DNA from: Thermoproteota archaeon
GTDB taxonomy: Archaea > Thermoproteota > Thermoprotei_A > Sulfolobales > Acidilobaceae
DNA length: 5,920 nt
Assembly (NCBI GenBank): GCA_013152575.1
Contig: JAADGB010000034.1
Location: forward strand, 1-5,920
Direction of reading: 5' to 3'
Part shown: one piece after another, positions 1 through 5,371 of the stretch
Layout: each line of letters starts with the position of its first letter
Numbering within the stretch: position 1 is the first letter of the stretch
Notes under the pieces: model-generated
The model's input: only the letters and a program-made list of their open reading frames with translations
What the model was told of the DNA's origin: nothing
The model's database searches: none
Position numbers and translations under genes: made by a program

Positions 1-829
1 TGAACGGGTAGAAGAATTCTCTAGAAGGACGCCTTAGATATAGTCTAGACGCTAGAACGAAAGTCGAGAGTGATTTTAAGGAGACTGCGGCCGCAGCGTT
101 TCTCTCCGGGTCTACTGGGTCCACCACAATCATGGGGCTATCCCTATACTTCTTCTCCAAGAATTCCCTGTCCCCTATTCCTTCGATATCGATGTATACG
201 GGAGGCCTCCACCTACTGGCTTCCCGGATTAACTTCTCAAATGAACCATAATGTACTATCAACAGTTCTGTTAAGTAGCCGCTAAATCCTCTCACTCGTG
301 TTTCAGCTCCATAAACACCTATTCCTTTAAAGAAGGCCTTAAGCAGTCTCACGTCATCTCTCATGCATGCGTCGAGCTTGGACATAACGTATTCTGTATG
401 AAAAGGAGTCCTTTCTACACCCAATCCCTTCCTTCGAGGTGAGTCGAGCTTGAGTGCTGGTACGACATCCGCTTCCATGCCGAGTAAGGTGACAGTAACG
501 TAGGGGTGCTGAGCATACTTGATCACGGTCGGGAAATGCCTGGCGAGGCAACTTCTCAGGAATTCTTCAGAGTATTGAAGTATCCATGAGTCGTCCACGT
601 CCTCGAATAGTACGAAAACGTCTAGCTCCCATTTATCCCTTGTGTAGGTATCTTTAGCGAAACTCCCAACCGGTTTAACTTCCGCCTTTAACTTGTTTCT
701 CTTGAGGCAGTCTACAAGTACACTATGGAGTTTCTTGTATAGCATGCGTAGCAGGTATTCTTGTAGCTTTCCTGGTCTTACTGCTTTGAGTACTTCTTCC
801 TCGATCTTTGACCTGGGAGGACAGTTCAA
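1..829 (-). CDS. cca: CCA-adding enzyme (tRNA nucleotidyltransferase, archaeal class I), C-terminus beyond the window
   Basis: This enzyme adds or repairs the 3'-terminal CCA of tRNA from CTP and ATP without a nucleic-acid template. About 276 codons are visible; archaeal members are usually near 440-450 residues, so the C-terminal tRNA-binding part is missing at the window edge, not by mutation. The nucleotidyltransferase signature is intact: GSFAKDT at residues 55-61, then W-E68-L-D70-VF and a third acidic residue D121 in EADVVPAL, matching the catalytic triad of the archaeal enzymes. Further family blocks are HPYVTV (108-113), TPFHTEYV, the LLKAFFKGIGVYGAE segment, and VDPVDPERNAAAAVS near the end of the visible part. 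I chose the TTG start at 829 because a GGAGGT lies 9 nt upstream and the TTG overlaps the thpR stop as TTGA. An in-frame ATG at 847 would add six residues but has no ribosome site. It is probably cotranscribed and translationally coupled with thpR. Confidence 0.95.
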   Translation of the reverse strand, partial: MNCPPRSKIEEEVLKAVRPGKLQEYLLRMLYKKLHSVLVDCLKRNKLKAEVKPVGSFAKDTYTRDKWELDVFVLFEDVDDSWILQYSEEFLRSCLARHFPTVIKYAQHPYVTVTLLGMEADVVPALKLDSPRRKGLGVERTPFHTEYVMSKLDACMRDDVRLLKAFFKGIGVYGAETRVRGFSGYLTELLIVHYGSFEKLIREASRWRPPVYIDIEGIGDREFLEKKYRDSPMIVVDPVDPERNAAAAVSLKSLSTFVLASRLYLRRPSREFFYPF

Positions 830-1398
830 TGGAGCTTGACCTCCCATAGGGTCTCGTAAATTGGACCCGAGCGAGTGAGCGTACTCTTCTTTAATCGTAT
901 CGAGTCTACTACTATCTCGCCTATATCATAGTCAGAGTAGTCAACTAGTATTTTTGTGAGACTGGGAAGATTTCGTGACCCCTTAATCCTCGCCAGTGTG
1001 ATGTGAGGGACGAACTTGGGCTTGTCCGGTGGGAATCCAAGTTTACGCAGCCTATCCTCGATGGCGTTTCGTATTTTTACTAGGCGTTCTGCGCCATCGC
1101 TTACACCTACCCATACCACTCGTGGTCTCGCTAGTGATGGGAACGCTCCGAGACCGTGTAATCTGATTTTGAACTTCTCTTCTTGTATCGGTTTAAGAAC
1201 CTCTTCTATTATCTCGTTCACTTTAGCTCTTGGGATTTCGCCGATGAATCTGAGTGTTAAATGAATGTTCTGAGTCTCTACTGGTTTCATTGGCACCCTT
1301 GTTGATACTAGTGCGTCTTTGATCCTCTCAAGCACTGATAGGACAAGGGGGTCCTCTATATCGACGGCTATGAACACCCTTAGACGCTCGTTGTACAC
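826..1398 (-). CDS. thpR: RNA 2',3'-cyclic phosphodiesterase (LigT/ThpR, 2H phosphoesterase)
   Basis: This is a 190-residue 2H-superfamily phosphoesterase, the usual size for archaeal ThpR. Both catalytic HxT motifs are present: H46-L-T48 in IHLTLRFIGE and H132-I-T134 in PHITLARIK. The N-terminus RVFIAVDIED and the central LGAFPSLARPRVVWVGV block are also typical. Characterised members open 2',3'-cyclic phosphates on RNA and can form or reverse 2'-5' linkages on tRNA halves in vitro; the in vivo substrate in archaea is unsettled. The GTG at 1398 is the only usable upstream start, since an in-frame TAG lies three codons before it, and a GGTG precedes it by 9 nt. The stop TGA overlaps the TTG of cca, so the two are likely coupled. 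Linkage of ligT/thpR to cca occurs in other archaea (from memory), which supports a role in tRNA end processing. Confidence 0.93.
   Translation of the reverse strand: MYNERLRVFIAVDIEDPLVLSVLERIKDALVSTRVPMKPVETQNIHLTLRFIGEIPRAKVNEIIEEVLKPIQEEKFKIRLHGLGAFPSLARPRVVWVGVSDGAERLVKIRNAIEDRLRKLGFPPDKPKFVPHITLARIKGSRNLPSLTKILVDYSDYDIGEIVVDSIRLKKSTLTRSGPIYETLWEVKLH
839..844 (-). promoter_or_regulatory. Shine-Dalgarno GGAGGT for cca
   Basis: A perfect GGAGGT on the minus strand lies inside the end of thpR, 9 nt before the TTG at 829. It favours the TTG start over the in-frame ATG at 847, which sits upstream of this site and has no purine-rich motif before it. Confidence 0.7.
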
Positions 1399-1407
1399 TG
1401 ATATCTA

Positions 1408-1411
1408 CACC
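1408..1411 (-). promoter_or_regulatory. Shine-Dalgarno GGTG for thpR
   Basis: GGTG on the minus strand lies 9 nt before the GTG start at 1398. The presence of a ribosome site implies that the thpR transcript has a short leader. Confidence 0.55.
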
Positions 1412-1436
1412 TAGTAGGATGTCAACGTTGCTAAGC

Positions 1437-1448
1437 CTTAATTCTTTC
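1437..1448 (-). promoter_or_regulatory. Candidate BRE/TATA-like element for thpR-cca in a divergent spacer
   Basis: The 79 bp between the divergent genes holds a purine-rich then A/T-rich stretch on the minus strand, GAAAGAATTAAG. It sits about 40 nt before the thpR start. With the usual archaeal spacing of about 26 nt from TATA centre to transcription start, it would give a leader of about 20 nt that includes the GGTG site. The match to a consensus TATA box is only partial. On the plus strand a weaker CTAAAAAC at 1454-1461 could serve the kinase-like gene. Both are guesses from position and composition. Confidence 0.25.
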
Positions 1449-1477
1449 AGCCCGCTAAAAACATCCAGGGCATAGAT

Positions 1478-2062
1478 ATGGATTTGACGATAGCAGTTAC
1501 TGGAATGCCCGGCAGCGGGAAAAGTATCGTGGCTCAAACAATTGCACGTGTGTTGAAGGCGCCTATCTATAGTATGGGTGACGTGGTTAGACGCGAGGTT
1601 GTAAAACGAGGATTAGAATTAACTGTTAGCAATGTGGAAAAGGTCGCCACCCTTCTCCGCCAAGAGCTAGGTAAGGCTGCAGTGGCAATACTGCTCTTCG
1701 AGGAGATAAAGAACATAGAGGGACCCGTTGTAATCGATGGCTTAAGAAGCCTTGATGAGGCAAGAGTCCTCGCGAAAAGAGGGAATCTATGCATAGTAGC
1801 TGTACACGCCAGTCCATCTACAAGATACAAGAGGCTGATGGCAAGACGGAGGAAAGACGACATTAAGGGCTGGGAGGACCTTGTCCTCAGAGACACTAAG
1901 AATCTTGAGTTCGGGATAGGCGCGGCTATAGCAATGGCAGACTATATGATCGTTAACGAGGGCACACTAGATGAGGCGGAGAAAACGGCGATACGTGTAG
2001 CGGAGAGGATTAGGGATGACAGGGGCAAAAGTTGTAGTGGTGGCGGAGGTCCGTCCCACTGA
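1478..2062 (+). CDS. UPF0200 family P-loop kinase-like protein (dephospho-CoA kinase-related fold)
   Basis: This 194-residue protein starts with a beta strand and a Walker A loop, GMPGSGKS at residues 9-16, so it binds ATP or a similar nucleotide. MGDVVRRE (33-40), VVIDGLRSLDE (84-94), a basic lid-like RLMARRRKDD segment and the C-terminal GIG..IA.ADYMIVNEG block match the archaeal UPF0200 family. That family resembles nucleoside-monophosphate and dephospho-CoA kinases. The substrate is not known to me; kinase activity is inferred from the fold. The ATG at 1478 places the P-loop at the usual distance from the N-terminus; only a weak AGGG precedes it. The last 15 residues, rich in Ser and Gly, are read from sequence that also encodes the start of the next gene and probably form a tail of little functional importance. 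The 47 bp overlap suggests coupled translation with the UPF0201 gene. In Archaeoglobus fulgidus the two families are, from memory, fused in one protein. Confidence 0.85.
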   Translation: MDLTIAVTGMPGSGKSIVAQTIARVLKAPIYSMGDVVRREVVKRGLELTVSNVEKVATLLRQELGKAAVAILLFEEIKNIEGPVVIDGLRSLDEARVLAKRGNLCIVAVHASPSTRYKRLMARRRKDDIKGWEDLVLRDTKNLEFGIGAAIAMADYMIVNEGTLDEAEKTAIRVAERIRDDRGKSCSGGGGPSH

Positions 2063-2450
2063 GAGCATCGAGAAAGTTAGATCCGCCATCCTAAACATAA
2101 TAGATCCAGACGTAATCGACGTTGAAGGAGACGATTTCAAGCGCATAGTAGCGATCTCTAACGATATCAGAAGCCTGGAGAGGCTGAGGAGACTTCTAAG
2201 AGTGGAGAGAATCCTCGACGCGGCTAGGGGAGCGATGAAGAAGGGACTCTCTAGTGGAAGGCTCGAATTCTACCTCCACAAGCAAGCACTATATGCGGGG
2301 AGGCTGAGTTTCGTCTCAGGCGACTTCGAATCCCCGCTAGGAGCAATACATGTCGTGATCGAGCATCCAGAACCAAAGAAGGTACTAGATTGGCTTGCAC
2401 CTCCAACGAGCAGAGGAAGACCGATCTTCGAACTCGATACACCACCTTAG
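2016..2450 (+). CDS. UPF0201 family RNA-binding domain protein (COG1325, predicted exosome-associated)
   Basis: A 144-residue protein that matches the archaeal UPF0201/COG1325 family in length and pattern. The N-terminal half is an alpha/beta domain opening with VVVVAEVRPTESIEKV and containing NIIDPDVIDVEGD. The second half has the family blocks ARGAMKKGL, FYLHKQALYAGRLSF and SPLGAIHVVIE, and it ends in a Pro/Arg-rich tail. The family has been predicted to be an RNA-binding factor linked to the archaeal exosome; this rests on comparative genomics and I know of no firm biochemical assignment. The ATG at 2016 lies inside the kinase-like gene and is preceded at 10 nt by GGAG (2002-2005). GTG codons at 2037 and 2040 are alternatives but would remove the first beta strand. 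Its TAG stop overlaps the stop of the convergent RNase Z gene, so no terminator space exists between them. Confidence 0.85.
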   Translation: MTGAKVVVVAEVRPTESIEKVRSAILNIIDPDVIDVEGDDFKRIVAISNDIRSLERLRRLLRVERILDAARGAMKKGLSSGRLEFYLHKQALYAGRLSFVSGDFESPLGAIHVVIEHPEPKKVLDWLAPPTSRGRPIFELDTPP

Positions 2451-3376
2451 AAGCTAACCCGGATATTCAGGAGATCCCATGCCAGCATAGTTCTCGGAAA
2501 GATTCTCTTAGCCTCTCTATACAATTTCCATGCCTCATACCCCCTATATCGGGGGCTGACATGGAACAATAGGAGATTCTCCACCATAGCCTCCTGAGCA
2601 ACTAGGGCGGCGTGCTCAGCTGTTGAATGTCCCCTGGTTATAGCCTCGCCTTCTAGCTCCGAGGAGTAGGTTGAATCGTGTATAAGCAGTGTGGACCGCT
2701 TTGCGAGGTCTATTATGGATGCACAAGGCGCGGTGTCGCCCGTATACGTTATGCTTACAGTTTTTCCAGGAGTGCTGATGCTATCTAGACTTACAATCTT
2801 GTCATTAATGGTTATTGTCCCTTTTTCAAAGAGCTCGGACAACCAGGGACCCGGGCGTACACCGATTTCCTCCAGTTTCTCCATGTTGATCCTAGGTCTT
2901 AGAATCCATTCCAGCCTGTAGGCGAGGGACCCCTGTGTATGGCAGGCTGGAGCCCATGTAACTACCAGCTTATCGCCTCCTGCCTCATTAACGATTAGGG
3001 ACCCCTCATTCTCCAAAACAAGGTAGTTGATTTCGAAGCCCAATCTCTTACCAGTAGCTTCCAGAGTCTCCTTTGAGAATTCAACCACGCTTGGGGGACC
3101 CCCAATTGTAAGTGGGGATTCTCTCCTCGTTACTGCCATCGATTGAAGAAGACCTGCTAATCCATTGATATGATCGCCGTGTTCGTGTGTGATGAGGATC
3201 AAATCAATGTCATGCACGCTTTTCGGAGCCTTGTGCATGTTAATTTGTACACCCTCACCAGCGTCTAGTAGTATAGTATATCCTCTCCAATCGTATACTA
3301 GAAATGATGATGTTAACCGCTCGTTCGTTGGTATAACCCCGCCACTCCCTAGCACTGTTAGGCCAACATGTGGCAC
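2447..3376 (-). CDS. rnz: Ribonuclease Z (tRNA 3'-trailer endonuclease)
   Basis: RNase Z cleaves precursor tRNA after the discriminator base to remove the 3' trailer, using two zinc ions. This 309-residue protein is of normal length for the short (ELAC1-like) form. The metallo-beta-lactamase zinc motif is complete: T-H64-E-H66-G-D68-H69, then H146 in PACHTQGS, D214 in YTGDTAPC, H250 in RGHSTAEHAA and H272 in LLFHVSPRY. The HST and HxSPRY blocks separate RNase Z from other beta-lactamase-fold hydrolases. The segment around 172-186 (GVRPGPW to FEKG) matches the family's substrate-recognition region. I chose the GTG at 3376 because GGTG lies 8 nt upstream and it begins two bases after the stop of the methyltransferase gene. 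It is the last gene of a three-gene operon with prs and the G10 methyltransferase, and it converges tail-to-tail with the UPF0201 gene, sharing stop-codon bases. Confidence 0.94.
   Translation of the reverse strand: MPHVGLTVLGSGGVIPTNERLTSSFLVYDWRGYTILLDAGEGVQINMHKAPKSVHDIDLILITHEHGDHINGLAGLLQSMAVTRRESPLTIGGPPSVVEFSKETLEATGKRLGFEINYLVLENEGSLIVNEAGGDKLVVTWAPACHTQGSLAYRLEWILRPRINMEKLEEIGVRPGPWLSELFEKGTITINDKIVSLDSISTPGKTVSITYTGDTAPCASIIDLAKRSTLLIHDSTYSSELEGEAITRGHSTAEHAALVAQEAMVENLLLFHVSPRYRGYEAWKLYREAKRIFPRTMLAWDLLNIRVSF
2526..2566. other. Interrupted inverted repeat inside rnz
   Basis: TTCCATG at 2526-2532 is complementary to CATGGAA at 2560-2566. Inside it, CCCCC at 2540-2544 pairs with GGGGG at 2551-2555 around a six-base loop. 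Together these allow a two-part hairpin of 7 and 5 bp with an internal loop. It lies in the coding sequence for the conserved HVSPRY block of RNase Z, about 80 nt before the stop, and about 76 nt past the end of the UPF0201 gene on the other strand. No T-run follows on either strand, so it does not look like a classical terminator. Codon constraint alone could produce it. Confidence 0.4.
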
Positions 3377-3378
3377 GC

Positions 3379-4398
3379 CTATTTCACCTTACGGGCAACT
3401 ACAACCTCCCTGACTAGAGTGGAGTGTACATGCATATGGAATCTGCTTCTGACCTCAAGGCCTAGATTAACCGCTAGCTTCCATGGCTCTTCGCGCTCGG
3501 GTCCCGCGTACACGATGTAGCCTCCGGGCTTCACCACTCTAACTGCTTCATTGAGGAAGCCTTCTACGAGCATCTTATAGGAGCGTTTAGCGGTGGTTGT
3601 TGACCTGCCGTATGGCGGGTCGGTAGCTATTGAATCCACACTATTATCTTCCAGGGGCATCTTGGTTGAATCATGCTGGAAAACAATGCTCCTATCATAC
3701 ACTCCATAATGGCTGAGGTTCATTCTTGCTCCTCTCACCATATCATCAGTTATATCGCCGCACAAGCACAACTTAGCCCCTATCAAGCATGCTTCAAGGA
3801 CGAACCCTCCAGTCCCACAGAAGGGATCCAAGTAGACGCCATCTACTGGCAGACGGGATAGGTTAACGAAGACCCTGGAAAGCTGTGGGCTAAGGGGGCC
3901 TGGTTTGAAGAAGGGCCTCTTCCCGGGTTTCCTAAGGTTAAAGCTACGTGTATCTTGTACCGATATGACTTCTCCAAGAACAAAGACGCCTTCAGTTAAG
4001 AAGAGCCGCAGGAGCAAGTTACCAGAACCCGCTCCATAACTCTTCGCGAGACTCTTGAGCACGCTCGTATCTATATGGCAAGCGTAGCCCTTATACTTCT
4101 TTATAATGAGCTTCTCGTATTGCTTCAATCTATCTCCGAGGCTCTTTATCGCGGACTCTATCGCAGTTTCATCTGCGGATCCTACTTCGAAAACTCTACC
4201 AACTTCCTTAATCCATCCCGATACGTTGGGTAGACTTCCTGGATCGCTCTTAGAGGAGAATAATGCTATGCCCTCGAATGAGTAGACTACCCTGCCATTG
4301 AATCTAGTCTCTAGAAGTGCCTCTAGTTCTGCTAAAGGCATTACAGGATGCTCGCCGCTCAGTATCGCGTAGTAGAGGGATTCTTGCTCAACCAACAT
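3379..4398 (-). CDS. trmG10: tRNA (guanine(10)-N2)-methyltransferase, Trm-G10/Trm11 type
   Basis: This enzyme transfers methyl groups from S-adenosylmethionine to the exocyclic amine of G10 in tRNA; the archaeal type can give m2G and m2,2G. The 339 residues fit the family. Roughly residues 1-150 form an N-terminal RNA-binding part with a THUMP-like pattern ending in FVLGEVISVQDTRSFNLRKPG. The linker RPFFKPGPLSPQLSRVFVNLS follows, and then a Rossmann methyltransferase domain. SAM motif I is D191PFCGTGG198 with FVLEA, an acidic strand end is at GD215, and the catalytic motif IV is D260PPYG264 followed by RSTT. The DPPYG form and the linker separate it from DNA amino-methylases. Its ATG at 4398 follows the prs stop directly (TAAATG). 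A GGTG sits only 3 nt before that ATG, so the adjacent TTG at 4395 may be the true start. The gene is cotranscribed between prs and rnz. A related Trm14-type specificity (G6) is a less likely alternative. Confidence 0.88.
   Translation of the reverse strand: MLVEQESLYYAILSGEHPVMPLAELEALLETRFNGRVVYSFEGIALFSSKSDPGSLPNVSGWIKEVGRVFEVGSADETAIESAIKSLGDRLKQYEKLIIKKYKGYACHIDTSVLKSLAKSYGAGSGNLLLRLFLTEGVFVLGEVISVQDTRSFNLRKPGKRPFFKPGPLSPQLSRVFVNLSRLPVDGVYLDPFCGTGGFVLEACLIGAKLCLCGDITDDMVRGARMNLSHYGVYDRSIVFQHDSTKMPLEDNSVDSIATDPPYGRSTTTAKRSYKMLVEGFLNEAVRVVKPGGYIVYAGPEREEPWKLAVNLGLEVRSRFHMHVHSTLVREVVVARKVK
3385..3388 (-). promoter_or_regulatory. Shine-Dalgarno GGTG for rnz
   Basis: GGTG on the minus strand, inside the last codons of the methyltransferase gene, is 8 nt before the GTG start at 3376. 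It supports internal translation initiation on a polycistronic mRNA. Confidence 0.6.
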
Positions 4399-5286
4399 TT
4401 ACACCGAGAGCGCCCCAGCTATTAGGGGTCCTATATCGATGTATTCTAGTATTGGCGAGTTCTTCTTGATCACCGTATTAGCAGAGTAAATGCGTGTTAT
4501 GCCTGAATTCTCCAGTTTCTCTAAAGCATTACCAACGAGTAGCGCATGGGCTACCAAGGCATATACTCTTTCAGCCCCTTGAGCAACCAGTAATTTGGCT
4601 GCCTTAGCGATTGTTCCTCCAGTGCTGATAATGTCATCAACCAAGATCACGGTCCTACCCTTGGCAGGTATCTCTTTCGGCTCCATAACAATATCTCCAG
4701 TAACTCTATCCCTATGTTTAACCAGATAGTCGTATTCTGCTCCTAACGCTGCAGCGAGTTTCTTAGCCCTATGAAGGGCTCCGCGATCAGGAGCTAATAC
4801 GAGGATGTCTCCCTTGATATCGAGTTTTCCAGCCATGTACTCATAAGGGGATAGATTAACTGTTCTCCCATCGAACCATTCCAAGCTCCCAGGCTTATGT
4901 ATTTCGACTGTGATGAGCTCATCGTATCCAGCGCTCTTCAGCGCCTTGAGAACTACTCTTATACTGATCGGTTCACCTTCAAGGAATCTCTTATCTTGCC
5001 TGGAATAAGCGATATAGGGTGCTATCAGGCCTACACTAGAAGCTCCCGCGCCTAGAGCAGCGTCGGCCAGTAGCAATGCTTGAACCAGGGAGTCATTTTG
5101 TGGAGGACTAATTGATTGAACGATATACACTTTTTCATTATTTAATCGCTCGGTTATTCTCACATAGTGTTCTCCATCGGGGAATATCTTTGTCTTCGCA
5201 GACACAAGCCGGGCATTAATGCTTTCGGCAATGCTGGCTGCTAATTCTTGGCTAGGGGTGCTCGGCCCGGCAATGAGAATGACCAT
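4399..5286 (-). CDS. prs: Ribose-phosphate pyrophosphokinase (PRPP synthetase)
   Basis: Cytosolic enzyme that makes 5-phosphoribosyl 1-diphosphate from ribose 5-phosphate and ATP, feeding purine, pyrimidine, NAD, His and Trp synthesis and base salvage. The protein has 295 residues from the ATG at 5286, normal for archaeal forms. Two stacked phosphoribosyltransferase-like domains are seen: the first with KIFPDGEHYVRI (33-44), QSISPPQNDSLVQ and the ATP-site APYIAYSRQDKRF; the second with VEIHKPGSLEWF, LAPDRGALHRA and the PRPP-binding loop VDDIISTGGT. The family's DIH sequence reads EIH here, a conservative change. I prefer ATG 5286 over a GTG at 5292 because GGTG lies 7 nt before the ATG and only one base before the GTG. 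It heads the operon prs - trmG10 - rnz and is transcribed away from the radical-SAM-like gene across an 85 bp spacer. Confidence 0.96.
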   Translation of the reverse strand: MVILIAGPSTPSQELAASIAESINARLVSAKTKIFPDGEHYVRITERLNNEKVYIVQSISPPQNDSLVQALLLADAALGAGASSVGLIAPYIAYSRQDKRFLEGEPISIRVVLKALKSAGYDELITVEIHKPGSLEWFDGRTVNLSPYEYMAGKLDIKGDILVLAPDRGALHRAKKLAAALGAEYDYLVKHRDRVTGDIVMEPKEIPAKGRTVILVDDIISTGGTIAKAAKLLVAQGAERVYALVAHALLVGNALEKLENSGITRIYSANTVIKKNSPILEYIDIGPLIAGALSV

Positions 5287-5293
5287 TATCACA

Positions 5294-5297
5294 CACC
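5294..5297 (-). promoter_or_regulatory. Shine-Dalgarno GGTG for prs
   Basis: GGTG on the minus strand is 7 nt before the ATG at 5286 but only 1 nt before the alternative GTG at 5292. This decides the start in favour of the ATG. Confidence 0.6.
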
Positions 5298-5309
5298 GGG
5301 GATAAAGTT

Positions 5310-5331
5310 GTATACAGGAAAATTAACTCTG
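5310..5331. promoter_or_regulatory. A/T-rich core of the divergent spacer, candidate promoter elements
   Basis: The spacer between prs and the rightward gene contains GTATAC at 5310-5315 and AAAATTAA at 5319-5326. Read leftward, the latter would set transcription of prs near 5296, just at the ribosome site. Read rightward, GGAAAATTAA looks like a BRE followed by a TATA box and would start transcription near 5350, about 20 nt before the ATG at 5372. Either strand or both may use it. This is inferred from composition and distance only. Confidence 0.3.
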
Positions 5332-5371
5332 ACATCAATTGCAGACCCTGGGGTTACACTAATTGCCGTCC

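Noticed and set aside
70..285. Open frame on the plus strand opposite cca
   Set aside because: It is antisense to a well-conserved part of the CCA enzyme, has no ribosome site, and its composition reads as an out-of-frame shadow.
354..551. Minus-strand frame inside cca
   Set aside because: It is in a different frame of the same strand as the CCA catalytic domain, with low-complexity Arg/Ser-rich content and no recognisable motif.
1016..1264. Plus-strand frame opposite thpR
   Set aside because: Antisense to the conserved HxT-containing gene; no start signal or family resemblance.
1328..1537. Minus-strand frame spanning the divergent spacer
   Set aside because: It overlaps both thpR and the P-loop region of the UPF0200 gene in other frames, and it has no motif. 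A real gene here would remove the only promoter space.
1567..1896. Minus-strand frame of 109 codons opposite the UPF0200 gene
   Set aside because: Antisense to a conserved kinase-like domain; rich in Ser and Thr as expected from reversed codons.
2451..2600. Terminator after the UPF0201 gene
   Set aside because: The hairpin at 2526-2566 has no T-run after it, and crenarchaeal termination usually depends on T-rich tracts, none of which is seen here.
3189..3413. Plus-strand frame opposite the rnz N-terminus
   Set aside because: Antisense to the conserved zinc-binding motif of RNase Z; no ribosome site.
3673..3861. Plus-strand frame opposite the methyltransferase
   Set aside because: Antisense to SAM motif I and its surroundings; no supporting signal.
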